Of a stretch of DNA of 64,000 nucleotides, positions 52,071 to 62,195 are shown piece by piece; within the stretch, counting starts at the first letter, position 1, and every line of letters begins with the position of its first letter. The position numbers were made by a program, and so were the translations under genes. The notes beneath the pieces were generated by a model. It saw only the letters and a program-made list of their open reading frames with translations. It ran no database searches and was not told where the DNA came from. This stretch comes from Leptospirillum sp. (GTDB lineage: Bacteria > Nitrospirota > Leptospirillia > Leptospirillales > Leptospirillaceae). The stretch spans positions 1 to 64,000 of the forward strand of contig DAHWBS010000002.1 in the NCBI GenBank assembly GCA_027323445.1. The letters are read 5' to 3'.

Positions 52071-52848
52071 TACGGTTAATCCTTTCTTGTTGTTCTTGAG
52101 GGGCATCAGCCATTTCTGATTTTTTTCTGGAAATGGCCCGAAGATCCGGGCGAACCCGATCTCTCTTTTCACGTGCTTTTTCAGAGCGATACTGCTGTAT
52201 CCGAAGATGATGTCCTGAAAGGAGGACTTCGGGAACAGCCATTCCCTCATAATCCGGTGGACGAGTATATTGAGGAAAATCAAACTCGTCAGAAGCAGAA
52301 AACGTCTCTGTCATTACAGACTGATGATCTGACAAGACGCCGGGAATCAATCTTACCACAGCATCAATCATGGCAAGAGCCGGAATTTCACCACCGGTCA
52401 AAACATAGTCACCGATCGTCCACTCTTCGAATGGATGAGCAAGGAGTACACGCTCATCAATCCCCTCATAGTGCCCACATAAAAAAAGGACCGGACGAGG
52501 ATCTTCCATCCATTCCCATGCAACAGACTGATTGAAAACCTGACCTTGTGGAGAAGGATACACCAGCTTCACACTTCCTTCTGGAGATGGTTCCATTCCG
52601 GTCAGCCAAGAAGAGGCCGCTCTTATCGCCCGAAAAATCGGATCCGGGCGGAGAATCATTCCAGAACCACCGCCATAAGGGTAATCATCTGTTGAACGGT
52701 AGCGGCCGGTACCAAAATCCCGCAGATTCCAGATCCGGTATTGAGCAAGATTTTTTTCCCTGGCCCTTTTTAAGATGCTAAAATCGAGCATTCCAGCAAG
52801 TGCCTCGGGAAAAAGAGTAATCAACCCGAAGGATCTAGTATTTTCCAC
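52057..52848 (-). CDS. trmD: tRNA (guanine-N1-)-methyltransferase
   Basis: [21 protein letters not shown]...[18 protein letters not shown]...[15 protein letters not shown]...[20 protein letters not shown]. Confidence 0.98.
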   Translation of the reverse strand: MENTRSFGLITLFPEALAGMLDFSILKRAREKNLAQYRIWNLRDFGTGRYRSTDDYPYGGGSGMILRPDPIFRAIRAASSWLTGMEPSPEGSVKLVYPSPQGQVFNQSVAWEWMEDPRPVLFLCGHYEGIDERVLLAHPFEEWTIGDYVLTGGEIPALAMIDAVVRLIPGVLSDHQSVMTETFSASDEFDFPQYTRPPDYEGMAVPEVLLSGHHLRIQQYRSEKAREKRDRVRPDLRAISRKKSEMADAPQEQQERINRNECH

Positions 52849-53279
52849 CGAACATGAACCTCCCTGGCTGATCGATCAACAATCGGGACCAAGGGTTCAA
52901 CAAATGGTATCAACACCTCTGTTCCGTTTGAGTCCACCGAAAGAATATCCTGACCAGGACGCTCATAAAACCCCGATACAACTCCAACTGTCCGACCAGA
53001 GTCAATGTCGATGACAACCATGCCGTCCAGATCAGAAATGAGGTAAACGTCTTTTTCGAGCGGTTCCCAAGGATGTGCATTTCCCAGGCAAATAGCCCAT
53101 CCTGAGCGCTCCTTGACAGACTCCGGGAAATCAATGCCCTCCAGCTTAAGGAGAAGTGAGTCCTTCCCTTCTGAACGCTTGCATTCAAGAAGCTTGCGAG
53201 GCTCCATCATTCCGATTGGAGACTTGAGGACAAACGTCGAACCCAAATCCTTTAGAAACCGATCCGGATTATCGCTCAA
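52821..53279 (-). CDS. rimM: ribosome maturation factor RimM
   Basis: PRC-barrel style C-terminus DVYLISDLDGMVVIDIDSGRTVGVVSGFYERPGQDILSVDSNGTEVLIPFVEPLVPIVD; between trmD and rpsP. Confidence 0.88.
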   Translation of the reverse strand: MSDNPDRFLKDLGSTFVLKSPIGMMEPRKLLECKRSEGKDSLLLKLEGIDFPESVKERSGWAICLGNAHPWEPLEKDVYLISDLDGMVVIDIDSGRTVGVVSGFYERPGQDILSVDSNGTEVLIPFVEPLVPIVDRSAREVHVRWKILDPSG

Positions 53280-53402
53280 TAAATGTGCAAAAAAAAACCT
53301 TTCAGCCCCCAGGAACGACCTACTTTTGCAACAACAAGGGTCGTATCCAATGATTCAAACTTGTTATCCAAGGCTTACCTCCCGAAAAGGACAGGAAACT
53401 TC

Positions 53403-53639
53403 TTAAGCTTTTGCCTTGCGGATAAGACGAGCTACAGTATCGGTTGGCATTGCTCCCTTTTCAAGCCAGGATTCAAGCTTCTCGGTTTTAAAAGTCACCT
53501 GATCATTGTCTCTGGGCGAATAGGCTCCAACAATATCCAAAAAGCGACCATCTCTGGGGCATCGGGAATCAGCGACAACAATACGATAGATCGGGCTTTT
53601 CTTTCTTCCAAGACGGGAAAGACGAATTCTTACTGACAA
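53403..53639 (-). CDS. rpsP: 30S ribosomal protein S16
   Basis: MSVRIRLSRLGRKKSPIYRIVVADSRCPRDGRFLDIVGAYSP. Confidence 0.98.
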   Translation of the reverse strand: MSVRIRLSRLGRKKSPIYRIVVADSRCPRDGRFLDIVGAYSPRDNDQVTFKTEKLESWLEKGAMPTDTVARLIRKAKA

Positions 53640-53687
53640 AATAATCTCCTTAGCTTAAATTGAATATCCAAAAAGCCTCTCCTTTGA

Positions 53688-55022
53688 CTAAAAGGGAAGC
53701 ATCGAACGCAAGGCTCTTTTACCGTTTGGTTTAAGGGCTGTGCGCATCATTTTTCTCACCTGTTCGAATTGGCGCAACACCTGATTAACGACTTGTACCG
53801 TTGTGCCAGAACCAGAAGCAATTCTTCGCCTTCTGCTCCCGTCAATGATTTCGGGAGAAATCCTTTCTTTCTTGGTCATCGAGAGGATAACAGCTTCGGT
53901 CCGTTTCATTTCTTTCTCGACAACACCCATATCCAGCTTGTCCTTGACACTCGATGCACCTGGGATCATTGATAATATATCATTAACAGATCCCATTTTT
54001 CTCATTGTGCGAATCTGATCCAGAAAATCATCAAATGTTATCTGGTTCTTCGCAGCCCGATTAACCATTTTCTCAGCATCTTCTTTGCTAACTGCATGCT
54101 GGGCTTTTTCGATAAGAGTCTGTAGATCCCCCATTCCAATAATTCTGGACGCAACCCTATCCGGATAAAAAGGCTCCAGTCGATCTGTTTTTTCTCCGGT
54201 CCCAACGAATTTGATCGGTTTTCCGAGAACACTTCTGATCGACAAAATGGCACCGGCTCTCGCATCACCATCAAGTTTGGTAAAGATCACTCCATCAATA
54301 CCAATCTTCTGGTCAAATGCCTGTGCAACATGAACAGACTCCTGACCAGTCATCGCATCAAGCACCAGAAGCGACTCTTTAGGGTTATACAGAGACTTCA
54401 GTTCTTTCAGTTCCTGCATCAGATCCTCATCAATCGCAAGACGGCCAGCGGTATCAATGATTACGACCTCATGCATACCTTCAATCCATCTGCGCCTGAC
54501 ATCTGAGTACATCTCTTTTGGCTTTGTGACATTCTCTTTTGGCAATACGACAGGAACGCCAACCTGTTCCCCCAAAACCCTCAATTGCTCAACAGCTGCC
54601 AATCGCTGCAGATCGGCTGCCACCATGAGCACGCGTTTTCCCGATTGCCGGAAATAATAGGCAAGCTTAGCAACTGTTGTGGTTTTACCGGAACCCTGCA
54701 ATCCCATTAAGAAAATAATCGTGGGGGGCTTTGAAGAAAGCTGTATGCTTGATTTGTTCTCGCCAAGAATCCGTACAACCTCAGAGTAAACCTCCTTGAG
54801 AACCGTCTCAACGGGGGTCATTGCTTTCGCAACCTCTGCACCAACGAGTTTCTGACGAAGTGTTTGAACAAATCTTGTGACAACATCAAGTGCCACATCA
54901 GCTTCAAGAAGGGCCGTCCGAATCTCCTGGAGTGTCTCATCAACCTGAGACTCGGTCAGGAGACCTTTTCCGGTGATCTTTCTCAGAATATGATCAAACC
55001 GTTGTGATAAGCCTTCGAACAT
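53688..55022 (-). CDS. ffh: signal recognition particle protein Ffh
   Basis: FLMGLQGSGKTTTVAKLAYYFR...VIIDTAGRLAIDEDLMQELKELK; methionine-rich M domain. Confidence 0.98.
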   Translation of the reverse strand: MFEGLSQRFDHILRKITGKGLLTESQVDETLQEIRTALLEADVALDVVTRFVQTLRQKLVGAEVAKAMTPVETVLKEVYSEVVRILGENKSSIQLSSKPPTIIFLMGLQGSGKTTTVAKLAYYFRQSGKRVLMVAADLQRLAAVEQLRVLGEQVGVPVVLPKENVTKPKEMYSDVRRRWIEGMHEVVIIDTAGRLAIDEDLMQELKELKSLYNPKESLLVLDAMTGQESVHVAQAFDQKIGIDGVIFTKLDGDARAGAILSIRSVLGKPIKFVGTGEKTDRLEPFYPDRVASRIIGMGDLQTLIEKAQHAVSKEDAEKMVNRAAKNQITFDDFLDQIRTMRKMGSVNDILSMIPGASSVKDKLDMGVVEKEMKRTEAVILSMTKKERISPEIIDGSRRRRIASGSGTTVQVVNQVLRQFEQVRKMMRTALKPNGKRALRSMLPF

Positions 55023-55330
55023 CAGATTATTCTTTTTGTAAGATTTTTCATTCTGGCCTTCAAAACTTTCCCCTGCCGAAAGACAAGACTGCGCCGGGAA
55101 CCGACCTGGACAGAAGCACCTGTTCTTGGATTCCGAGCTGTTCGGGCCTTCCGGTGATGAACCTCAAAGACACCAAAACGTCTGAACTCCAAGTTTTCAG
55201 CCTCATTAAGACCCTTTTTCATTCCCTCAACAAAAAGAAGAATCAACCTTCTTGCTTCAGGAATCGAAATACCTGGCATCTCTTCTGCGATTCTTCTAAT
55301 CAAATCGTCCCTTGTCATCGATCCTCCCAA
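55022..55330 (-). CDS. integration host factor / HU-family DNA-binding protein
   Basis: MTRDDLIRRIAEEMPGISIPEARRLILLFVEGMKKGLNEAENLEFRRFGVFEVHHRKARTARNPRTG. Confidence 0.94.
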   Translation of the reverse strand: MGGSMTRDDLIRRIAEEMPGISIPEARRLILLFVEGMKKGLNEAENLEFRRFGVFEVHHRKARTARNPRTGASVQVGSRRSLVFRQGKVLKARMKNLTKRII

Positions 55331-55359
55331 ACTGTATCAAAAATCAGGAATGAAGAACT

Positions 55360-56250
55360 CTAAAAACCACGGCCGGGCATAATCGCCCAAAAACCACCGG
55401 AACTACCTGTTACGCCTGTCAAATAAGACGAGATCTTTGAGGAAAAAACAGAGTCCAAAAATGATTTTTTGGGAAATTCTTTTAGCTCAGGCGTCCCTGA
55501 AAGATGAGCCATTTGTTGCGCCTTCGATACAGCATCCCGATAATCGCCCAAACCATCAACGAGATGTATTCCTATCGCCATTTTTCCTGTAAAGACCCGT
55601 CCATCAGCCAATGGCTTCAATGTTTCAACCGGTATTTTTCTTCCTCTCGCAACATCGTTGATGAACTGGGCATGGATATTGGCCAAGAGTGTTTGCATGT
55701 ACTCCTGCTCAGCAGGAGTCATCGGACGAAAAGGAGAACCTGCATCTTTCATCGCTCCGGCCTTCAGAACCTCACTCTTGATTCCCAGCTTATCCAAAAG
55801 GTCCTTGAACTCTGCAAGCTCCATGATTACACCAATCGATCCAGTCAGCGAACCAGGACTCGCCATGATGTAATCCGTACCGGAGGCAATATAGTAGGCA
55901 CCTGATGCACCAAGAGTTCCGATGGATGAAATAACAGGCTTTCCTTTTGCTCTGATCTTGCCCACTTCTTCATAAATATCCTGGGAAGGAACAACCGCAC
56001 CACCAGGGCTGTTTATTCTCAGGATAATGGCCTTGATGGAAGGATCCCCATCAAGAGCTCTCAACTGACGGATGGTTTCAGCGGATGATACAATAACCCC
56101 TGAAATTCTAACAACTCCGATACGGGCCCCACCGATAAGAGGGATGCTTTTTCCCATATAGGAGGCCATCTGCGCAAGAAGATAGACCGAAGCCGTGACA
56201 ACAATCAAAACAAAGATGTATTTAAAAAATTTACCGAGTCGCATCATCAT
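55360..56250 (-). CDS. sppA: signal peptide peptidase SppA
   Basis: IGVVRISGVIVSSAETIRQLRALDGDPSIKAIILRINSPGGAVVPSQDIYEEV...SIGTLGASGAYYIASGTDYIMASPGSLTGSIGVI. Confidence 0.96.
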   Translation of the reverse strand: MMMRLGKFFKYIFVLIVVTASVYLLAQMASYMGKSIPLIGGARIGVVRISGVIVSSAETIRQLRALDGDPSIKAIILRINSPGGAVVPSQDIYEEVGKIRAKGKPVISSIGTLGASGAYYIASGTDYIMASPGSLTGSIGVIMELAEFKDLLDKLGIKSEVLKAGAMKDAGSPFRPMTPAEQEYMQTLLANIHAQFINDVARGRKIPVETLKPLADGRVFTGKMAIGIHLVDGLGDYRDAVSKAQQMAHLSGTPELKEFPKKSFLDSVFSSKISSYLTGVTGSSGGFWAIMPGRGF

Positions 56251-56404
56251 ATTGAGTTCTGAATGAAAGGAATCTCATTCAGAGGCAAGCCTTTCTCAAA
56301 GAATTGCTAGCTATAGTACGATGATTTTCAAACATGATTCCACTAAGGCGAGTATTTATCATAACGAACTACGGGTAAAGAATATACATCCCAAGACAAA
56401 AAAA

Positions 56405-56432
56405 TTCGTGGCCAGCCGAGGCCAGCCACGAA
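56405..56432 (-). terminator. Rho-independent terminator (rpsA)
   Basis: TTCGTGGC...GCCACGAA stem followed on the minus strand by a T-run. Confidence 0.75.
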
Positions 56433-56453
56433 CAGGATCTGTTTTACCGCTAC

Positions 56454-58211
56454 CTATTCCTCTGAATCTGAGTCTTGACCTTTTCGACCTTTTTTACGAG
56501 CCGATTTCATCGCATCTTCCATTGCACTCACCGAAGGAGCTGGCGCAGCCGCAACAGGTGCAACAGCAGGCTCTGATTGATATCCACCTTCAGGCATCGG
56601 CTTTACGGAAAGACCGATTTTCCGCTCTGCTGGATCAAGCTTGATAACACGAACAGAAATTGTTGCACCGACCTGATAGGATTGATCCAGGCGTTGCCCC
56701 GATTCAATATCCACCTCGCTGACATGAACAAGCCCTTCGACTCCCTCAGCCAACTCGACAAAGAAGCCAAAATCCATCACCTTGGTAATAACTCCATCAA
56801 CTGATACTCCGACGGCAAATCGCTCCGGAATCTCGGCATCCCATGGATCCTGAGACAGCTGCTTGAAGCCCAGCGATAGTCTCTGGCGCTCTTTTTCAAT
56901 CTTCAGGACAGCAACATCAACTTTCTGACCTTTTTTAAACAGTTCGGAAGGATGCCGGACATGTTTTGTCCATGACATATCCGAAATATGAATAAGACCA
57001 TCAATCCCTTCATCAAGTCCGACAAATGCCCCAAAGTCGGTCAAGCTCTTGACCTTCCCGGAAACAACTGTCCCAACAGGGTATCGCTCTTCGACACTAT
57101 CCCAAGGATTGGGTCCGAGCTGCTTCAAGCCGAGAGAAATCTTGCGATTTTTCTCGTCAATCTTCAGAACACGAGCCTCCACAACATCCCCGACATTCAT
57201 GATTTTACTTGGATGTTTGACCTCATGGTTCCAGCTCATTTCCGTCACATGCATCAAGCCCTCAACACCTGGCTCGATCTCAAGGAAAGCACCATAATCG
57301 GTAATAGAAACGACCTTGGCTGCAACCTTGGAAAACTCGGGATAACGGGTAGCAACAAGTGTCCACGGATCCGCACTCAACTGCTTCAGACCCAGAGAAA
57401 CCCTTCCAGTATCACGATCATGCTTCAGAACAACAACATTAAGCTTGTCGCCGACATTCATCAGGTCCTGAGGATTGCTGACACGGCCCCATGACATATC
57501 GGTAATATGCAGAAGACCATCGATACCACCAAGGTCAATAAAGGCACCGTAGTCGGTGATGTTCTTGACAATTCCTTCAAGAACCTCTCCCTCCTTAAGG
57601 GCATCCATGGTTACCTTCTTGCGACGATCACGCCATTCTTCAAGAAGAACCCTGCGGGAAACAATGATATTTCCACGCTTTTTGTTCATCTTTATAATGC
57701 GAACCTGAATCGTCTGACCGATCAGGCGATCCATATCCCTCACGGGACGCAGATCAATCTGGGAACCAGGAAGAAACGCCTTAAGACCAACATCGACTGT
57801 CATGCCACCCTTGATGCGGGCAACAACCTTACCTTCCATCACATCACCACGATTGAAACTTTCCTCAATCGCATCCCAGACCTTCATTCGATCCGCTTTT
57901 TCCTTGGAAAGAACAAGATTCCCGTGAAGGTCTTCCCGTTCCTCAAGATAGACATGAATAATATCGTCGACCTTAAGGCCCTGAATCTCTTCATCGGAAA
58001 ATTCTGACTTCGCGATGTGCCCTTCAGACTTGTAACCAATATCGACCACGACTTCATTCGGGTAGATATCAATCACCCGGCCTTCAACAACGGACCCTTC
58101 CTCAAGATTTCGGAGAGTCTCTGCATAAAGACTTTCCATCATCTCTGGAGTAAATTCTGACTCTTCCGTACCAACTTGATGATCCTGAACCAAATTCTGC
58201 TCTTTTGACAT
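56454..58211 (-). CDS. rpsA: 30S ribosomal protein S1
   Basis: Multiple S1 repeats (GIVKNITDYGAFIDLGGIDGLLHITDMSWGRVSNP; KSLTDFGAFVGLDEGIDGLIHISDMSWTKHVRHP); start MSKEQNLVQ. Confidence 0.97.
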   Translation of the reverse strand: MSKEQNLVQDHQVGTEESEFTPEMMESLYAETLRNLEEGSVVEGRVIDIYPNEVVVDIGYKSEGHIAKSEFSDEEIQGLKVDDIIHVYLEEREDLHGNLVLSKEKADRMKVWDAIEESFNRGDVMEGKVVARIKGGMTVDVGLKAFLPGSQIDLRPVRDMDRLIGQTIQVRIIKMNKKRGNIIVSRRVLLEEWRDRRKKVTMDALKEGEVLEGIVKNITDYGAFIDLGGIDGLLHITDMSWGRVSNPQDLMNVGDKLNVVVLKHDRDTGRVSLGLKQLSADPWTLVATRYPEFSKVAAKVVSITDYGAFLEIEPGVEGLMHVTEMSWNHEVKHPSKIMNVGDVVEARVLKIDEKNRKISLGLKQLGPNPWDSVEERYPVGTVVSGKVKSLTDFGAFVGLDEGIDGLIHISDMSWTKHVRHPSELFKKGQKVDVAVLKIEKERQRLSLGFKQLSQDPWDAEIPERFAVGVSVDGVITKVMDFGFFVELAEGVEGLVHVSEVDIESGQRLDQSYQVGATISVRVIKLDPAERKIGLSVKPMPEGGYQSEPAVAPVAAAPAPSVSAMEDAMKSARKKGRKGQDSDSEE

Positions 58212-58720
58212 TCGAAATAAACCCCCCTGCTCGCCGCATTCTACGGCTTGGAATCTTTCAATCATATCTCAAAAAGAAGCGAAAATAAAGCCCTATTCAT
58301 CTCATGATTTCAACACATCTCACTCCCCGGAAATAACAAAAAAAATAATTATACTTAAATGCTTTATAAAAAATATTCACAAAAAAACAAAAACCTGGAA
58401 ACAAGTATGTGATAAAATTTCCCTCAAAAAACCCAAATAAAGTCATTCATGATAGCGGCGATAGACTGCAAATTGCTCCTGTTGCCCCCAATCATAAAAT
58501 AGATCAGGATTCCTTTGCCGAAAAAATAATAAAGAGGAATAGTCATTTCACTGGAAGGCATTTATGACTGGATCGCTTTCCCTCAAGCAGTGGGCGCCCC
58601 AGAAAGGGCAAGTGTGACAACGTGCTTTGTAAAACGGGCAAGAGGGGACTCAAGTACCGGGGAATGATGTCCAGGCAGTCTTCTACACCTTAAGTTATCA
58701 AATCTTTACAGCAAGAACTT

Positions 58721-58915
58721 TTGAAAAAAATGAGGCAATATGACTGCGGCACAAAGAAAGAGTCACGGATAAAGCCGGTACCCGTATCCGATACAGGAGA
58801 TCGCATTGTTGACCGGATCAAATATCAAAAATCTTTGGAAAAGATGATCATTAAGATTTTCAATCAATTCATGAAAAGTACAAAAAAAGCAAAAAATTCC
58901 AAGGGAAAACAATGA
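58721..58915 (+). CDS. small basic hypothetical protein
   Basis: 64-aa Lys-rich ORF overlapping the next start by 4 bp (ATGA); translational coupling only. Confidence 0.35.
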   Translation: MKKMRQYDCGTKKESRIKPVPVSDTGDRIVDRIKYQKSLEKMIIKIFNQFMKSTKKAKNSKGKQ

Positions 58916-59628
58916 CTGCGCAACTTCTTTATCGGGCGAGAGTTCCGACTTTGATTCTTCTTTTTGCCGGATTATGGAAAATCAACACATTATATCCTCA
59001 CCCTGTTATCGTGATACTTCTCAATCATGCAGGACTGATCTCGCCACCGCTTATTCGCCTTTCCTATACTTTATCGATGATGCTTTATATGACAGGAGTC
59101 TGGCTTAGAGTTTCCGGAGCCTCTATTCTGGGATCTGACATTGTCTGGGGGGGACGACCAAAAGCCCGGTCCCTTGAAAGAAACGGAATTTATAGATCAA
59201 TCAGACACCCCATCCATCTAGGCTCCGTTCTCATCCTGATTTCACTTGCCCCGATGAACTCACCCGTTTCTGCCGGAATCATTCTTCTTTTTGGCATTCC
59301 GTTTATTCTCTTCCTCGCAAATCACGAGGACCAATTTCTCTTAAACCGGTTCCCGGAATTTTCCGAGTACAAAAAAACAGTTCCGGGATTTATTCCCAAA
59401 TGCCATGATTTAGGGATTCTCCTCCACCCCTTTGACAAAAATCAGCAAGCAAACCTATCATCAGGGGTTCGATCTGAGTTTTTAAACATCTCGTTTCTTG
59501 GGGGATTTTCCGGATTCATCCTGCAAGAAACGACGCAATCCTTCTGGAAAGGATTTGCCTCCGGTATCGTACTGACATTTCTTCTTTATTTTTTATTGAA
59601 GAAAAAATCCTCTTCGAGGAATCATTGA
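58912..59628 (+). CDS. isoprenylcysteine/phospholipid methyltransferase-like membrane protein
   Basis: GVWLRVSGASILG...LERNGIYRSIRHPIHLGSVLILISLAP...FLANHEDQFLLNRFPEFSEYKKTVPGFIP (RHP..LG and E...FG/EYK motif). Confidence 0.8.
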   Translation: MTAQLLYRARVPTLILLFAGLWKINTLYPHPVIVILLNHAGLISPPLIRLSYTLSMMLYMTGVWLRVSGASILGSDIVWGGRPKARSLERNGIYRSIRHPIHLGSVLILISLAPMNSPVSAGIILLFGIPFILFLANHEDQFLLNRFPEFSEYKKTVPGFIPKCHDLGILLHPFDKNQQANLSSGVRSEFLNISFLGGFSGFILQETTQSFWKGFASGIVLTFLLYFLLKKKSSSRNH

Positions 59629-60410
59629 GCCCGATTATTACACTGTCAACAGATTTTGGGACAAAAGATCCTTATGTAGGCGCAATAAAAGGCGTTCTTC
59701 TCTCATCCCTTCCGGATGCCACCATTATTGACCTGACACATGAGCTCGATGTTTTCGAGCCATGCAAAGCCCTTCCCTTTTTAATAGACACAATTGCATG
59801 GTTTCCTCCTGAGAGCTTTCATCTGGTTATTGTGGATCCCGGAGTTGGATCCGACAGGATTCCTCTGCAAGTAGCCTCTCCTTTCGGCTGGATTTTTCTT
59901 CCTGATAATGGCTTACCTGCGTTGATGAATGAATGGTTCCAGAATTTGTCCTTTAGAGAAATTCCTTATCTGGAATCTCAATCCACAAAAAAAAGATCTC
60001 CAACTTTTCAGGGAAGGGATCTCTTTGCCAAGGCCCTTATCCAACAGGCAAAAGCAAAAAAAGGAACCCTTTTGGGAAAGCTTGTCTCACCCGAATCTCT
60101 GACAAAATCATTTGAGCCAACCCCAAACGGACTGTGCCGAATCTGGAATATTGACCACTTTGGCAATATTCTTCTTGGGTATCATATAAGTGATCCCCCG
60201 CAAAAAATCACTCTTCCTGATGCGCCATCGTTCATTCCATACGTCCAGTTTTACCAGGATGTACCGATTGGGGAACTGGGAATCCTTGTCAACAGCTCCG
60301 GCTGGCTTGAGATCTTTCAAAGAGAAGGATCTGCAAAAAAACACTGGGATCTCAAGACAGGAGATAAGATCAGGATTCATCTTGAAGGGGGCCAATACAA
60401 AGCATTATAA
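59625..60410 (+). CDS. SAM hydrolase / DUF62 (fluorinase-superfamily) protein
   Basis: ITLSTDFGTKDPYVGAIKGVLLSSLPDATIIDLTHELDVFEP...VIVDPGVGSDRIPL...FLPDNGLPALM...FQGRDLFAKAL. Confidence 0.92.
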   Translation: MSPIITLSTDFGTKDPYVGAIKGVLLSSLPDATIIDLTHELDVFEPCKALPFLIDTIAWFPPESFHLVIVDPGVGSDRIPLQVASPFGWIFLPDNGLPALMNEWFQNLSFREIPYLESQSTKKRSPTFQGRDLFAKALIQQAKAKKGTLLGKLVSPESLTKSFEPTPNGLCRIWNIDHFGNILLGYHISDPPQKITLPDAPSFIPYVQFYQDVPIGELGILVNSSGWLEIFQREGSAKKHWDLKTGDKIRIHLEGGQYKAL

Positions 60411-60560
60411 GCAGATCGCCCAGACATCAGTTGTTTGACAAGATTCAGTCCCGAAGATAGAATCGAATTTAATAATCACTCTCAATACACTCAAAAACAC
60501 TTTATAACATTATCTTCCGAATCTTTTTACTGGATAAACAGAGTGCACTGGAGCCATCTT

Positions 60561-62156
60561 ATGACCCGTTTTTATCGCCTTGCCTTCATCTTCTTCCTTC
60601 CCTTCTCCATACTCCTCATGCAAAAAACGGCCTTTTCTGAAGAAACAGTCTTATTGTCGGGAAAAACACTTCTCAATCGATCAGGAACAGTCATTATTCG
60701 CCCGCTAAAAAACACCCGAGATAAGAAAACCGTTTCAGGAGAGATCAGGGGGAAGCTTGATGGGAAAGGGCAATTCTCGATTCTGGTGCCTAAATCTATT
60801 TTCCCTGCAAGAATCATTCTTCCATTATCTCTCCCATCCGACTGTTCGCAGAAAAACCATCCATTTCTCTCGGCACTGGTAAAAGAACAAAAAGACACTC
60901 TCCAAATCGGAGTTTTCTCATCTCTGAAAGATCTCCATGAAAAAGAGCAGCATTCAGGCATTCTGAAGACCCTCCAAAACGTGCAGTCACAAAATAAAGA
61001 AGAGCGCCTGGTTGACCTGGCCATTTCAAAAATCTCCATAGGCACAACCCCATCAAGCCTGATTGCATGGGCCATTGTTCAAGACCTCGCTGACGGGGAA
61101 GCCGATGGCCTCAATTGGGGAAAGAAGATCCCCCTATGCGGCCAATGGTCCCCACGCATTCTGGCAACGACCTACCTTGCTCACGGATTGCTCGAGGCAA
61201 CAGATCGCCCCGATCAAAAACAGGCACGAATGTTGGCACAAAAGATCATCAGGCAGTTCGCCCGCTATGCTCCACCCCTTGGAGCAGAAAGAGCTTCCGG
61301 ACCCCCGCTTCTGGTTCCAAGAGACTCAGGTGCACTTGTAACACTCTCAGATGGTCGGGTTGTCTCCATTGGCGGAGAGGCTGCTCCAGGAATTGTCGGA
61401 ACCGTCGAAGTGTTCAATCCTTTCAGGAACCATTGGCAAAAAACCATTCCGGATTACCCTCTACCTGTTTCCTATACAGCCGCGGCATCAATACCCGGAA
61501 ACAGAATTTTTGTCTCCGGCGGTTTCAACAGTACAGGCATCCTCAAAGAAGCCTTCATCTACTCACCCAAAACGGGAAAGTGGAACAAAATCTCACCGGA
61601 CCCCGTTCCACGAATGGGAGCTGTTGCCGTTTCATTGCCCAATGGAAATGTTCTCGTTATTGGTGGTCAATCGGAATCCGGATTCCTCTCCTTGGCAGAG
61701 GAGTACTCACCCCGATCAGGGAAATGGGAAACCCTTCCTGCAGCACCCACCAACAGAATGGGGGGAACAGGTCTTCTCCTGAACAATGGACAGGTTCTTT
61801 TTATGGGAGGATTTGAAGGGGAAAACGGAATTTCAGGAACAGGAAATCTCTATGATCCCACTGCCCGGGTTTGGGGAAAAACAATCCACCCATCCCCAAC
61901 ACCCAGACTCTATGCGACCTCCCTGCTCCTTCCTGACGGAAAAGTTCTCATGGCCGACGGGTTTAACAGGAATGGTGTCCTCAACAAGATCGACATCTAC
62001 AACCCTTACACGAATCAATGGAACAGCGATGTTCAACCTGATATCACAAAAAGGAAAGAGCTAGGTGCAGCACTTCTCCCGGACGGAAGAGTCATGCTTG
62101 TCGGAGGAGAAGACTCTGGAGGAAACTCCATCGGATCGGTCACTTTTTTAAAGTAG
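60561..62156 (+). CDS. secreted kelch-repeat protein
   Basis: Signal peptide plus repeated kelch blades: LSDGRVVSIGGEA..., ...NRIFVSGGFNSTGILKEAFIYSPKTGKWNKI..., ...NGNVLVIGGQSE..., ...LNNGQVLFMGGFE... Confidence 0.9.
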   Translation: MTRFYRLAFIFFLPFSILLMQKTAFSEETVLLSGKTLLNRSGTVIIRPLKNTRDKKTVSGEIRGKLDGKGQFSILVPKSIFPARIILPLSLPSDCSQKNHPFLSALVKEQKDTLQIGVFSSLKDLHEKEQHSGILKTLQNVQSQNKEERLVDLAISKISIGTTPSSLIAWAIVQDLADGEADGLNWGKKIPLCGQWSPRILATTYLAHGLLEATDRPDQKQARMLAQKIIRQFARYAPPLGAERASGPPLLVPRDSGALVTLSDGRVVSIGGEAAPGIVGTVEVFNPFRNHWQKTIPDYPLPVSYTAAASIPGNRIFVSGGFNSTGILKEAFIYSPKTGKWNKISPDPVPRMGAVAVSLPNGNVLVIGGQSESGFLSLAEEYSPRSGKWETLPAAPTNRMGGTGLLLNNGQVLFMGGFEGENGISGTGNLYDPTARVWGKTIHPSPTPRLYATSLLLPDGKVLMADGFNRNGVLNKIDIYNPYTNQWNSDVQPDITKRKELGAALLPDGRVMLVGGEDSGGNSIGSVTFLK

Positions 62157-62195
62157 TCCATGAGGTATCGCACCAGAATATTGAAGCCTGTGCGT

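Noticed and set aside
59625-60410. Possible fluorinase linked to the fluoride riboswitch
   Set aside because: No obvious fluorinase-specific insertion at this length, located about 42 kb from the riboswitch, and most DUF62 proteins are SAM hydrolases; the link is not supported.
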